Source of the DNA: a virus
IMG/VR virus record: IMGVR_UViG_3300046373_000172
Location: 1-64,000 of that record
DNA: 64,000 nt
Direction: 5' to 3' (one strand)
Part shown: in pieces, positions 57,101 through 62,559 of the stretch
Position numbering within the stretch: the first letter of the stretch is position 1
Layout of the letters: each line of letters opens with the position of its first letter
The notes under the pieces: generated by a model
Told to the model about the DNA's origin: nothing
Seen by the model: only the letters and a program-made list of their open reading frames with translations
Database searches by the model: none
Program-made: the position numbers and the translations under genes

Positions 57101-59592
57101 TCGATCCGGTTCTCGGTCGAGTTCTTGATGCGGGTGTCGTTGTTGGCCGTCTTGTCCGTCTCGTAGTTGTACAGAGACCACGCCAGCGTGGCAGCACCGA
57201 TCGCCAGCCCAAGTGGGCCGAGCACCCCGAGCGCCGCGCGCGCGGTGACGCCGAACACGGCGGTCAGGCTCTCGGCAGCGATGATGCCGCGGTTGTAGAC
57301 CGCCACGGCCGCCGTGAGAGAACCCCACAGCGCGGGAATCCCTGCCATCGCGGCGTAGGCGGCCACCATCATACCGATCGAGGCGACGTTGTCGACCAGG
57401 GCTTTCGTCACACCGATCGCCGTTACGGCTAGGCCAGATAGCAGACGGACAGCGCCCTCGCTGCGCGCGACAGCCGCCAGCTGATCCACCAGGCTCTGCA
57501 GCGCCGGGGAAGCATCGGAAAAGGCATGCACGAAAGTGGCCGAGGCGCTGTTGCGCAGCCGGCGGAAGGCGCCCTCGCTGGTGTCCTCCAACTTGATCAC
57601 GGCGTCCGACATAAACCCGGTCGCGTCCTGGCTCTCCTTCAGCTTTTTGCTGTAGTCATCTAGGTTGGCCAGGATCGTGGCCATACCCTTGGTCGCCTTC
57701 TTGGTGCCGATGTCCGACAGGAATCCGGCCTGCGCCGACTCGCTGTACTGCGACAGAGCGTTGCGCAGGTCGAGCAGCACAGCGGTGGAGTTGCGCAACT
57801 CGCCGTTGGCCTCTTGCGTGTCCACTTTCAAGATCTTCAGCGCTTTGGCAGCGCCGGCTGTCGGCGTGTACAGGCTGTCAAGCATACTGCGATACGCCGT
57901 ACCGGCCGCCGAGCCAGTGATGTTGATCTTGGCCAGGGTGCCCAGGCCGGCCGCCACCTCTTCGATCGAGACGTGGTACATCGAGGCCACCGTGGAGGCC
58001 TGCTTCAACGACTCGGTCAGCGCCGCCACCGAAGTGTTCGAGGCCGCAGCCGTCTTGGCCAGAATGTCGCCGACGCGCCCAACCTCGGTCACCTGCAGGT
58101 TAAACGCCGACAGGGCGCCGGTGGCGGCCAACGCGGCGGCCTCGACGCCCATCTCACCGATGACCGCCAGGTTCAGCACTTCCGGCAGTACGGAAAGCGA
58201 GTCCTTCACGGACAGGCCGTTCTGGGCCAGCGCGCGCATACCTTCAGCGGCCTCCTTGACACTGGCCACCGTACCGGCCGTGATGTGCAGGAAGTCCTCG
58301 ATCGGTACAGCCTCTTTGGACAAAGCGGCGACGAACTGCAGCTGGTACTCGACGTCCTTGCCGACTTCAACAATCTGGCGCAGCGAGCCGGCGATGGCGG
58401 CGCCGGCGGCGATCGGGATCAGGGATCCATAGGTCAGCCACAAGCCACCCAGGCTGCCAGACAGGCCGCGCGCGAAGGCGTGCGCCTCGTTCATGGCGGC
58501 GTTGTGGTGCTCGATGGCGTCTTGTGACTTCTTCACCTGCTCCGGCAGTGAGGCGTATTGCGCGCGCAGGGCGGCGATGTCCGCCGTGGCGGCGCTGCTG
58601 CCGAACTTCTGAGTGGCGTTGCCGCCCATATTGGAGTAGACCGCCGCCTTCTCGGCCGCCGCGATCTGCTGGGCCAGGCTGGAAGTCAGGAAATTCGTGT
58701 TCAGGACGCGCTGCTTCTCCAGTCCGGCTTCCCGGATGTGGTACAGCTCCATCTCCTGCAGCTGCGCCGCCTCGACTTCCTTGGCTTTGGTGGCCAAGCT
58801 GTCCTGCAGCCGCTTGTGGTTCAGCGTGTCTTCGAACTCGATGCGCTTACGCAGCAGCGCCGCGCGCTGGTTCTCCGCCGCGATGTCGGCTTCGAGGATC
58901 TTTTCGTTGGTGGCGATCTCTTCGCTGACGCGCTTGAGCTGGATCGTGTCCTGCAATTCGATGCGCTTCTTCAGCGCGTTGGCGCGCGCGTTCTCCGAGG
59001 CGATGTCCGCCTCCAAGAGTTTTTCGTTGGTAGCGATCTCGGCCTGCAGGCGCTGGTGTCCCAGGGTATCTTCGAACTCGATGCGCTTCTTCAGGACGGA
59101 GGCGCGCGCATTCTCAGCGGCGATTTCGCTTTCCAGTTGGGCGTCGTGGAACTTGTTGGCCGAGGCCAGCTGACGTGCTTCGTGCGCCAAGGTGTCGGCT
59201 TCCTGCTTGGCCCAGAACTTGTTCGACATGACGACGATGCGATCGCCCTGGGCGGCCAGCGCCGCCTCGTACTTGTCGTACGTCTCCTGCTGCAACTTGA
59301 GCTTGCGGTCGGCATCGGCCTTCTCTTGCGCCAGCAGCTTCTCGGACTCAGTCTTGCGCTTTTGACGGATCTTGGTGTCGAAATCGCCCAGCTGCATCTC
59401 GATGCTTTTGAAGCCCATCGTGACCTGGGTCTGCATGTCCTTGAACTGCTTGGACAGGTCGTCCGGGCCGCGGGACAGGCCCAGGCCATCAAAACCCTTG
59501 TGCAGCTGCTCGACCGCCGCCGTCAACTCCTTGATCGCGGCAAGGCTGTCGACCTGTACTTGGAGGATGATTGGATCAGTAGGCTCGCTCAT
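51121..59592 (-). CDS. Tape measure protein, 2823 aa
   Basis: A TP901-type tape measure core lies at residues ~400-720 ('VASVKEAAEGMRALAQNGLSV', 'VGRVGDILAKTAAASNTSV'). Residues 140-280 hold three 40-residue coiled-coil repeats (58.8-59.2 kb); residues 1910-2380 hold seven ~63-residue helical repeats. A Gly/Ala hydrophobic part at 1410-1540 and a Ser/Thr/Pro-rich segment near 2640 follow. At about 0.15 nm per residue the tail could be near 420 nm if unprocessed. The tape fixes tail length and often helps eject DNA. Confidence 0.92.
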   Translation of the reverse strand: MSEPTDPIILQVQVDSLAAIKELTAAVEQLHKGFDGLGLSRGPDDLSKQFKDMQTQVTMGFKSIEMQLGDFDTKIRQKRKTESEKLLAQEKADADRKLKLQQETYDKYEAALAAQGDRIVVMSNKFWAKQEADTLAHEARQLASANKFHDAQLESEIAAENARASVLKKRIEFEDTLGHQRLQAEIATNEKLLEADIASENARANALKKRIELQDTIQLKRVSEEIATNEKILEADIAAENQRAALLRKRIEFEDTLNHKRLQDSLATKAKEVEAAQLQEMELYHIREAGLEKQRVLNTNFLTSSLAQQIAAAEKAAVYSNMGGNATQKFGSSAATADIAALRAQYASLPEQVKKSQDAIEHHNAAMNEAHAFARGLSGSLGGLWLTYGSLIPIAAGAAIAGSLRQIVEVGKDVEYQLQFVAALSKEAVPIEDFLHITAGTVASVKEAAEGMRALAQNGLSVKDSLSVLPEVLNLAVIGEMGVEAAALAATGALSAFNLQVTEVGRVGDILAKTAAASNTSVAALTESLKQASTVASMYHVSIEEVAAGLGTLAKINITGSAAGTAYRSMLDSLYTPTAGAAKALKILKVDTQEANGELRNSTAVLLDLRNALSQYSESAQAGFLSDIGTKKATKGMATILANLDDYSKKLKESQDATGFMSDAVIKLEDTSEGAFRRLRNSASATFVHAFSDASPALQSLVDQLAAVARSEGAVRLLSGLAVTAIGVTKALVDNVASIGMMVAAYAAMAGIPALWGSLTAAVAVYNRGIIAAESLTAVFGVTARAALGVLGPLGLAIGAATLAWSLYNYETDKTANNDTRIKNSTENRIEMLHNETEALDKRNAALQEEIEKRNKLTLGTTYRAPAGEISTVQDARDRAQELRLAYDAAQSRLQVKQDSDTSTAMMVAHVEGLRKQYEAAQEIYDKLDKLEKHRTESMSTQKSATSLKALMDQLEELAHRGDTLTTKEGLIVPVTDGITTAAQEKAKSALGILEKLASKTYTYEQALAAYNVTRREYNDLLKPAPAKTDMQELGVDKEKLETLKRIAELQRTTEAFKLKSDHNAGRVGEIDFLKQTLALEKDKQAQLYLTAMEEAKLLDGVEKKRAAQQKAYGVAEGAKAKSRELEQQYLIAEQSYTDGLIKKNLESDAEMYAKKGDLQQAYLAKFQATYGKEIAGIEADLAKLNLEDAGKAFMLDLQDVAKLSAYNAKLAETVRLRHLLEQRDSGEKTAVFDMNKSGFDAALTQVQEKLAEAKAAASADGGISGLLGLEEAATDIQAKMIPALKAMVVELKELADASPDDADLAKKAAAAGKAVATLNKETIKAANAFGSVWDDVWKNFEKTAHDAWMKVGTDGESIFKKIGKVLKTSIMEMLYQLTVKRWIINIGASISESVSGQMAANAATALSGGTTTGLASFGAAGNWLSIGKSIYDGFAGGVSSSLGGLISGVGSSMGFTGAASSTVSSFGAGMASSMTTQEVAEAAAMAIKLTAGTAAAESGAAAAGGLSAGASASSAIPIIGWIIAGMSAAKGLYAQGWDTHNGTVSGTGQVLGSGIMALDSFHRALGMSNTAANILSGQSTIAKLFGRQNPTLESAGIRGVVGESAVGGEAYQNILEKGGWFRSDKRTALSQDIPADIKNTLVATFTELKTAAENYAKQLGVSAAPLQGYTSKFDVRLTNNAEAQARASNKTPEEVAAAAAEDLSKNQAAVTAMFTTIGDEMSAKLIPNIADFAKQGEAASATLQRLSGNFKSTDTIAQLLGKTGKEAFGNAGIASIKAREDFINLSGGLDALSQTMTSYATNYLTQAEQLAPVSKQMDDALGTLGLTSIPKTRDEFKALVSGLDLTDSSQVKTFNSLMQLQDGFAQLHPAIAATGAAAMTMVEILDQGKTLQDQYDEATMTSQQLKDKERLTINSANVALYDSLQIKLAEKKATEDHNTVLGLQAQMYGTLKDEAGAARVLEEQHTIALKDMSPALQAASKDLWAVEKAEKARNAELAHTASMLDYMGQYAEATGDKLLAAQVAQVQFNQSIQDLAPDLQVMATKANDAKLATKAANEETAKNNSILGYQAQLYAATGEKALAAAVAQKQFEASVADLPDNIRAWANAAHEAEAKQTAANTRMENHNTLLGFQARLYAATNDKVMAAKVAHEQFEISIKDLTPVLKTAARAANDAEIALKAKNEKDAETSTLLGLQMDQYVASNSLIGQAIVLEKQRTFQLEHSTQAVQDQLKITWAAQDYAKELAKQQQETNGILDAQAQMYTALNDKANLAYVTEQQHKIALMEMTPALANATRKMWDVQAAAAAAAEALADQNSILDLQSQLYAATGNTAAAAATLQKQHTAALKLLNPAVAAATQILWNATELLTKLKDKASADFAVLNKAITTGKDAAKTAYDAQVKVLNDQKTAAKNSLDLQVKSSEDAITVKDDENKKLTTLASALKSTLDGMSVQAEAVADRIAGQAKIAAALTTFKTTGVAPDSEALAGALKAVAAPSEDMFKSYSDYLYDFQVTKNNLTELNDLTKGAVDTSDKNLKVAKDQLEELKKQTTASDDGFQKQLDELQKAYDLEVKGYDDQIKAAQDQLDVMNGTFVEVRSIKDALVAYNISVLAAIGAVSAAKTGTPIVTGGGSTGLPVTSTPTVIPSTGGTSTPVTPTTPAVTTPAGTNGATWIFGAAASSTNTAAALAILQAGGSSKAANREAAGIAGITAGELGAAQYLFFNPDGSHASGLWSVPRDNYRANLHAGEAVLPAHAAQAFRDYSSGSSNRAMEALMERVLGEISRFREEAAAGTYAMAKSLKNIEDIEDSWDKAGLPHERTEV
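52440..53830 (-). repeat. Seven ~63-residue tandem repeats in the tape measure
   Basis: The motif (L)xxQ.Q.YxA…A..V..QF…L.P recurs at about 52612, 52801, 52990, 53181, 53370, 53560 and 53750, spacing 189-190 nt with one longer unit. Each unit is a helical hairpin. Copy number change here would alter tail length. Confidence 0.8.
58800..59160 (-). repeat. Three 120-bp (40-residue) coiled-coil repeats in the tape measure
   Basis: Blocks at 58801, 58921 and 59041 share (C/G)xxTTCGAACTCGATGCGCTT-type DNA exactly 120 nt apart, coding for KRIEFEDTLxHxRLQ-like units. Confidence 0.85.
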
Positions 59593-59619
59593 GGTGGCTC
59601 CGGGTTTCTGGCAATCAAG

Positions 59620-59650
59620 AGTATAACCGGCAACGGTTGTTTCGCGGCAA
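59620..59650 (-). promoter_or_regulatory. Candidate promoter for the tape measure gene
   Basis: Minus strand TTGCCG (complement of 59645-59650), 19 nt, TATACT (complement of 59620-59625), in the 117-nt gap after a terminator. It would let the tape measure and distal genes be transcribed apart from the tail tube. Confidence 0.4.
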
Positions 59651-59680
59651 TTTTCGTGCCAGCAGGTAATTTCCTGCAGA

Positions 59681-59710
59681 TAAAATAAAAGCCCGCTCGT
59701 GGCGGGCTTT
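59681..59710 (-). terminator. Rho-independent terminator between tail chaperones and tape measure
   Basis: On the minus strand AAAGCCCGC-CACGA-GCGGGCTTT followed by TATTTTA; the stem begins within the GT stop codon. It should limit readthrough from the tail tube/chaperone genes into the tape measure. Confidence 0.85.
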
Positions 59711-59994
59711 CACTGCTTGGGTTTGGCGTCGCTGGCCTTGTTCTTTTTGGCCAGGTAGTCCAGGTACGTATCGTCCAGGTTGGTGATGTGATCGAACAGA
59801 CGCCCGCGTTCTTCTACCTGACGGATCTCGAACAGGGTGCAGTAGGCCAGAATCTCAGACACCTTCAGGGGGAGCGGACCACCCATGCTGACATCCCGGC
59901 TACGGGCCAGGCGGTTGTACGCCTGGTAGTAATACCCAAGTCTGGAGGCCAGTTCCGGGCGTGACTCCAAGGCTTTGGGCGTCACGCCCGTCAT
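59710..59994 (-). CDS. T part of the tail assembly chaperone, expressed as GT by -1 frameshift
   Basis: 94 residues from ATG 59994, but its frame is open upstream into the G gene and joins it at the slippery site 60069-60063. The junction reads …VDEKN then LRTYLQWHLEWGSHVEHLIEV, adding no stop; the fusion is ~253 residues. The T domain (PELASRLGYYYQAYNRLARSR) binds the tail tube or tape in other siphophages. A low ratio of GT to G is normally required for tail assembly. The ATG is probably not an independent start. Confidence 0.82.
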   Translation of the reverse strand: MTGVTPKALESRPELASRLGYYYQAYNRLARSRDVSMGGPLPLKVSEILAYCTLFEIRQVEERGRLFDHITNLDDTYLDYLAKKNKASDAKPKQ

Positions 59995-60008
59995 TGCTTT
60001 GACCTCGA

Positions 60009-60470
60009 TCAGGTGCTCAACGTGGCTTCCCCATTCGAGGTGCCACTGGAGGTAGGTTCGGAGTTTTTTTCGTCGACCTCCTTCGACTTGGCCTGATAGT
60101 TGGACAGCTTGCTGGACTCGTTCGAGACCCAGTTGGCGAAGTCTTTGTGCGCCAGGATGGTCTTGGCGGAGAAGATGTTGTATTCCAGCGGGGCGCCCTT
60201 GTAGGTGACGTTACCGCGCCAGCCCAGCAGGATCGACTTGGCCATCAGGTCGATGTTGATCTTGCGCGACAGGGCGGCCGAAGCGATCTGCTCGGCTTCG
60301 GTGTCTTTCGCGTCCAGGATCACCTTGTTGCCCTCGTACTGCACGTTCAGCATGCGGTTGTACTTCTCGTTGCCGCTGCGCGCGATCAGGAATTCAGCAT
60401 CGCCCTTGGCGATCCACACGCCGTTTTCTTCAGCGTCCAGGTCGGTCGCGTAAAGTGCAAAAATATCCAT
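60009..60470 (-). CDS. Tail assembly chaperone G
   Basis: 153 residues from the ATG at 60468-60470 (complement). 'LDAEENGVWIAKGDAEFLIARSGNEKYNRML' is the typical N-terminal pattern of siphophage G-type chaperones. The C-terminus is polar and ends 25 residues past the slippery heptamer. Lies between the tail tube gene and the tape measure, the conserved place for G/GT. Confidence 0.82.
   Translation of the reverse strand: MDIFALYATDLDAEENGVWIAKGDAEFLIARSGNEKYNRMLNVQYEGNKVILDAKDTEAEQIASAALSRKINIDLMAKSILLGWRGNVTYKGAPLEYNIFSAKTILAHKDFANWVSNESSKLSNYQAKSKEVDEKNSEPTSSGTSNGEATLST
60063..60069 (-). other. Slippery heptamer A AAA AAC (-1 programmed frameshift)
   Basis: On the minus strand the G frame reads GAA AAA AAC (60071-60063). 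The heptamer A-AAA-AAC is in the correct X-XXY-YYZ phase, and slipping back one base opens a frame running without stop into the T ORF. Confidence 0.88.
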
Positions 60471-60591
60471 GTGATAACTTTCTGTGAGGTGGTTTGCGGA
60501 AACATGATTATGCAGGGAAAGTTTCCGTGCGTCAAAGTAAAAGGCCGGGCATTTCTGCCCGGCCAGTACCACTTCCCCACCACGAGAACTG

Positions 60592-61821
60592 TTACGGTAC
60601 GACGGCGACGCCGACGCGGTCAATGAAGAGGGTCTTGCGCAGCGCCGGCACGGCGTTGCCCAGGTCCTGGTATGCGGTGTAGTCGAACGATGCCATCAGA
60701 TCGGAATCCTTGCCGCCGGCCTGGATCTTGGCGCCGGTCAGCTGGACTTTCGGGAACGTGAACACGTAGCCGTTGCCGTCCTTGTCCTGGGTCGACACCG
60801 TGATGCTGGTGTAGGTGTCGTTCAGGTACTTGGCGAACATCGAGCCGTCAGCGAAGTAGACTTCCAGCGTGCCCTTGGCCATGAAGGTACCGATGCCGGC
60901 GCCGACCATGCCCAAGTTGCCGATCGCTTCCTGCGCGCGCAGCGCGGAATCGATGTCGAGGCTCATCGACTTAATGTAGGTGCCGGTCAGCGGCGAGCCG
61001 CCTTCCCAGATGTTGCCGACGCCACGGACACCATTCTGGATGTCGTACGGCAGCGAGGCGGTAGCGGCGGCCGGGAACTGGGTCGCGCTCTCGTCCAGGA
61101 GCATATCCTTACCGATGAACGAGAAGGTGCCGTCCGTCAGCGCCGACGAGGCGAAGCTGGTTGAGAACTTCGACACATACATGCCGCGGTAGGCGAAGAA
61201 CGAACTGGTGTCGGCCGACTCGCGCTGCAGCGTGAAGCTGGTCAGCGTGACGCCGTTCGCGGCGCGCGAGGACTGCACGACGCACAGGGCGACACCGGAA
61301 GCGGCGACGCCTGGCGTATTGGTATCGAGCGTGATGACGGTCGAGGTCGGCGCAGTGACGGTCGAGACGCGGAACAGCTTGCCGTTGTTGGCAGCGTTGC
61401 CTGGCGCGACCAGGCGGAACCACTGGCCCTTGGCCAAGGCGGTAAAGATGCTCGAACCCGAGGTCGCTACCGAGGCGGTAATGGTCGTGGTCGTGATGTC
61501 CGCCGTAAACGTGGCGCCGACGCCGTTGGTGCCGAAAGCCACCCACGCGGTACGCATGACGGAGGCGAACAGCGGGTCGTACTCGCCGTACTGCATGTGG
61601 ATCTTGATGTCGCCGGACGCGGCGGCGTTGACCGTCGTGCTGGAGGTCAGCTGCGCGGAGCTGTTGATTTCCTTGTCATTCTCTTTCGTTAGCTGGAAAT
61701 CCAACGATTCGCCGGTCATGCGTAGGTTTTTCGGCACGCCGGTGACCGGAATTACAGCAAAATCGGCTTCCGGCATGTACGACATTTGCACCAGGTTGTT
61801 TGAGGCGAGGACGACAGTCAT
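60592..61821 (-). CDS. Major tail tube protein
   Basis: 409 residues. Fits phage tail-tube proteins: 'NNLVQMSYMPEADFAVIPVTGVPKNLRMTGES', many Ser/Thr/Gly beta strands and 'TISVSTQDKDGNGYVFTFPKVQLTGAKIQAGGKDSDLMASFDY' near the C-terminus, which is the tube domain ending. A middle part (residues 100-180) looks like an inserted beta domain. Directly upstream of G/GT, as expected for the tube gene. Confidence 0.82.
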   Translation of the reverse strand: MTVVLASNNLVQMSYMPEADFAVIPVTGVPKNLRMTGESLDFQLTKENDKEINSSAQLTSSTTVNAAASGDIKIHMQYGEYDPLFASVMRTAWVAFGTNGVGATFTADITTTTITASVATSGSSIFTALAKGQWFRLVAPGNAANNGKLFRVSTVTAPTSTVITLDTNTPGVAASGVALCVVQSSRAANGVTLTSFTLQRESADTSSFFAYRGMYVSKFSTSFASSALTDGTFSFIGKDMLLDESATQFPAAATASLPYDIQNGVRGVGNIWEGGSPLTGTYIKSMSLDIDSALRAQEAIGNLGMVGAGIGTFMAKGTLEVYFADGSMFAKYLNDTYTSITVSTQDKDGNGYVFTFPKVQLTGAKIQAGGKDSDLMASFDYTAYQDLGNAVPALRKTLFIDRVGVAVVP

Positions 61822-61865
61822 GTTATTGCTCCCAGTAAATTTCCAAGGAGCATATCACTTGCCTG

Positions 61866-61888
61866 TGGACAAGTGTGCCGAGTTTGAC
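61866..61888 (+). promoter_or_regulatory. GACA-N9-AGTTTGAC element in a tail intergenic gap
   Basis: TGGACA (61866-61871) + 9 nt + AGTTTGAC (61881-61888), followed by TATTTG. It is a near match to the plus-strand promoter element but points against the tail genes; could be an antisense promoter or a regulator binding site. Confidence 0.3.
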
Positions 61889-62307
61889 TATTTGCTCTGA
61901 CGGTGGTACCAATAGTCGATAATGGCCGGCGTATAGTGCCAACCTTTGAGGTCGTGCGGCTCGGTGGCAACCACGGCATGGCAACGCACCGGGCCTACAG
62001 TCTTCATGTCAAAGTAGTCGGTAAGGAAGTCCAGCAGCGCGTCGGCGCCGGCCGCGCCAGTGCCAACCCGCGCCGCGGCATACAACAGGATCTGGCCGCG
62101 CTGCTCGACCAGCGGCCGGGCGCCGATGTCAGCCTGCCCGCCCCCCATAGGTACGATCTGCACGCTCAGGTACGGGTAGCTTTGCGTGGCCTGATCGACG
62201 ACGTCACGGTTGTCCAACTCGACCACCAGTGGGTAGGCAGTCCAGTCAGTCTGGATCTGCTTCAGCACGGCTTGGATCGCCGCGCGCGCGTCTGTTAAAT
62301 GTCCCAT
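61888..62307 (-). CDS. Tail terminator/completion protein (DUF4128-like)
   Basis: 139 residues from the ATG at 62305-62307 (complement), after GGAGG. 'YPYLSVQIVPMGGGQADIGARPLVEQRGQILLYAAARVG' and 'YDYWYHRQ' fit small phage proteins that cap the tail tube. Located just before the tail tube gene, the usual place. Confidence 0.72.
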   Translation of the reverse strand: MGHLTDARAAIQAVLKQIQTDWTAYPLVVELDNRDVVDQATQSYPYLSVQIVPMGGGQADIGARPLVEQRGQILLYAAARVGTGAAGADALLDFLTDYFDMKTVGPVRCHAVVATEPHDLKGWHYTPAIIDYWYHRQSK

Positions 62308-62322
62308 GATTCCTCCATGCAA

Positions 62323-62350
62323 TGATTATCGCACGGAAAGAAAGTGCTTG
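62323..62350 (-). promoter_or_regulatory. Weak candidate promoter of the tail module
   Basis: Minus strand GATAAT (complement of 62323-62328) with no convincing -35, upstream of the tail terminator gene. It overlaps the divergent plus-strand promoter. Transcription may instead come from further right. Confidence 0.3.
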
Positions 62351-62376
62351 CGTAATGTCCTGCATTGTCCTACAAT
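62348..62376 (+). promoter_or_regulatory. Candidate sigma70-type promoter
   Basis: TTGCGT (62348-62353), 17 nt, TACAAT (62371-62376), located upstream of the ribbon-helix-helix gene (ATG 62398) with an AGGAGAG ribosome site between. The RHH protein could autoregulate here. Confidence 0.55.
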
Positions 62377-62397
62377 AGAAACTCACCAGGAGAGACC

Positions 62398-62559
62398 ATG
62401 AAAACCCAACCCGTCACCACACCCTACACCCTAAGAATTCCCGCTGACTTGCGGCAGCAGGCCGAAGCCCAGGCCGCCGCCGAACAGCGCACGCTGAGTG
62501 GGCTGATCCGTCTGCTGCTGATCGAACACTTGAAGAAAGTTGCTGATGGCAAAGCTTGA
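62398..62559 (+). CDS. Ribbon-helix-helix (Arc/CopG-like) DNA-binding protein
   Basis: 53 residues from ATG 62398 (AGGAGAGACC). 'TPYTLRIPADLRQQAEAQAAAEQRTLSGLIRLLLIEHL' has the RHH plan: N-terminal strand, helix, S/G turn, helix. Likely a dimeric transcription repressor, maybe of its own promoter and the endonuclease it overlaps by 14 nt. Opposite in direction to the tail module. Confidence 0.75.
   Translation: MKTQPVTTPYTLRIPADLRQQAEAQAAAEQRTLSGLIRLLLIEHLKKVADGKA

Noticed and set aside
59681-59710. Hairpin near 59.7 kb considered as a tRNA-like or packaging element
   Set aside because: A simple GC stem with a T-tract on the minus strand right after a stop codon is best explained as a terminator.
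59994-59994. ATG 59994 as an independent start for the T protein
   Set aside because: No ribosome site precedes it, its frame is open upstream, and a correct slippery heptamer links it to G.
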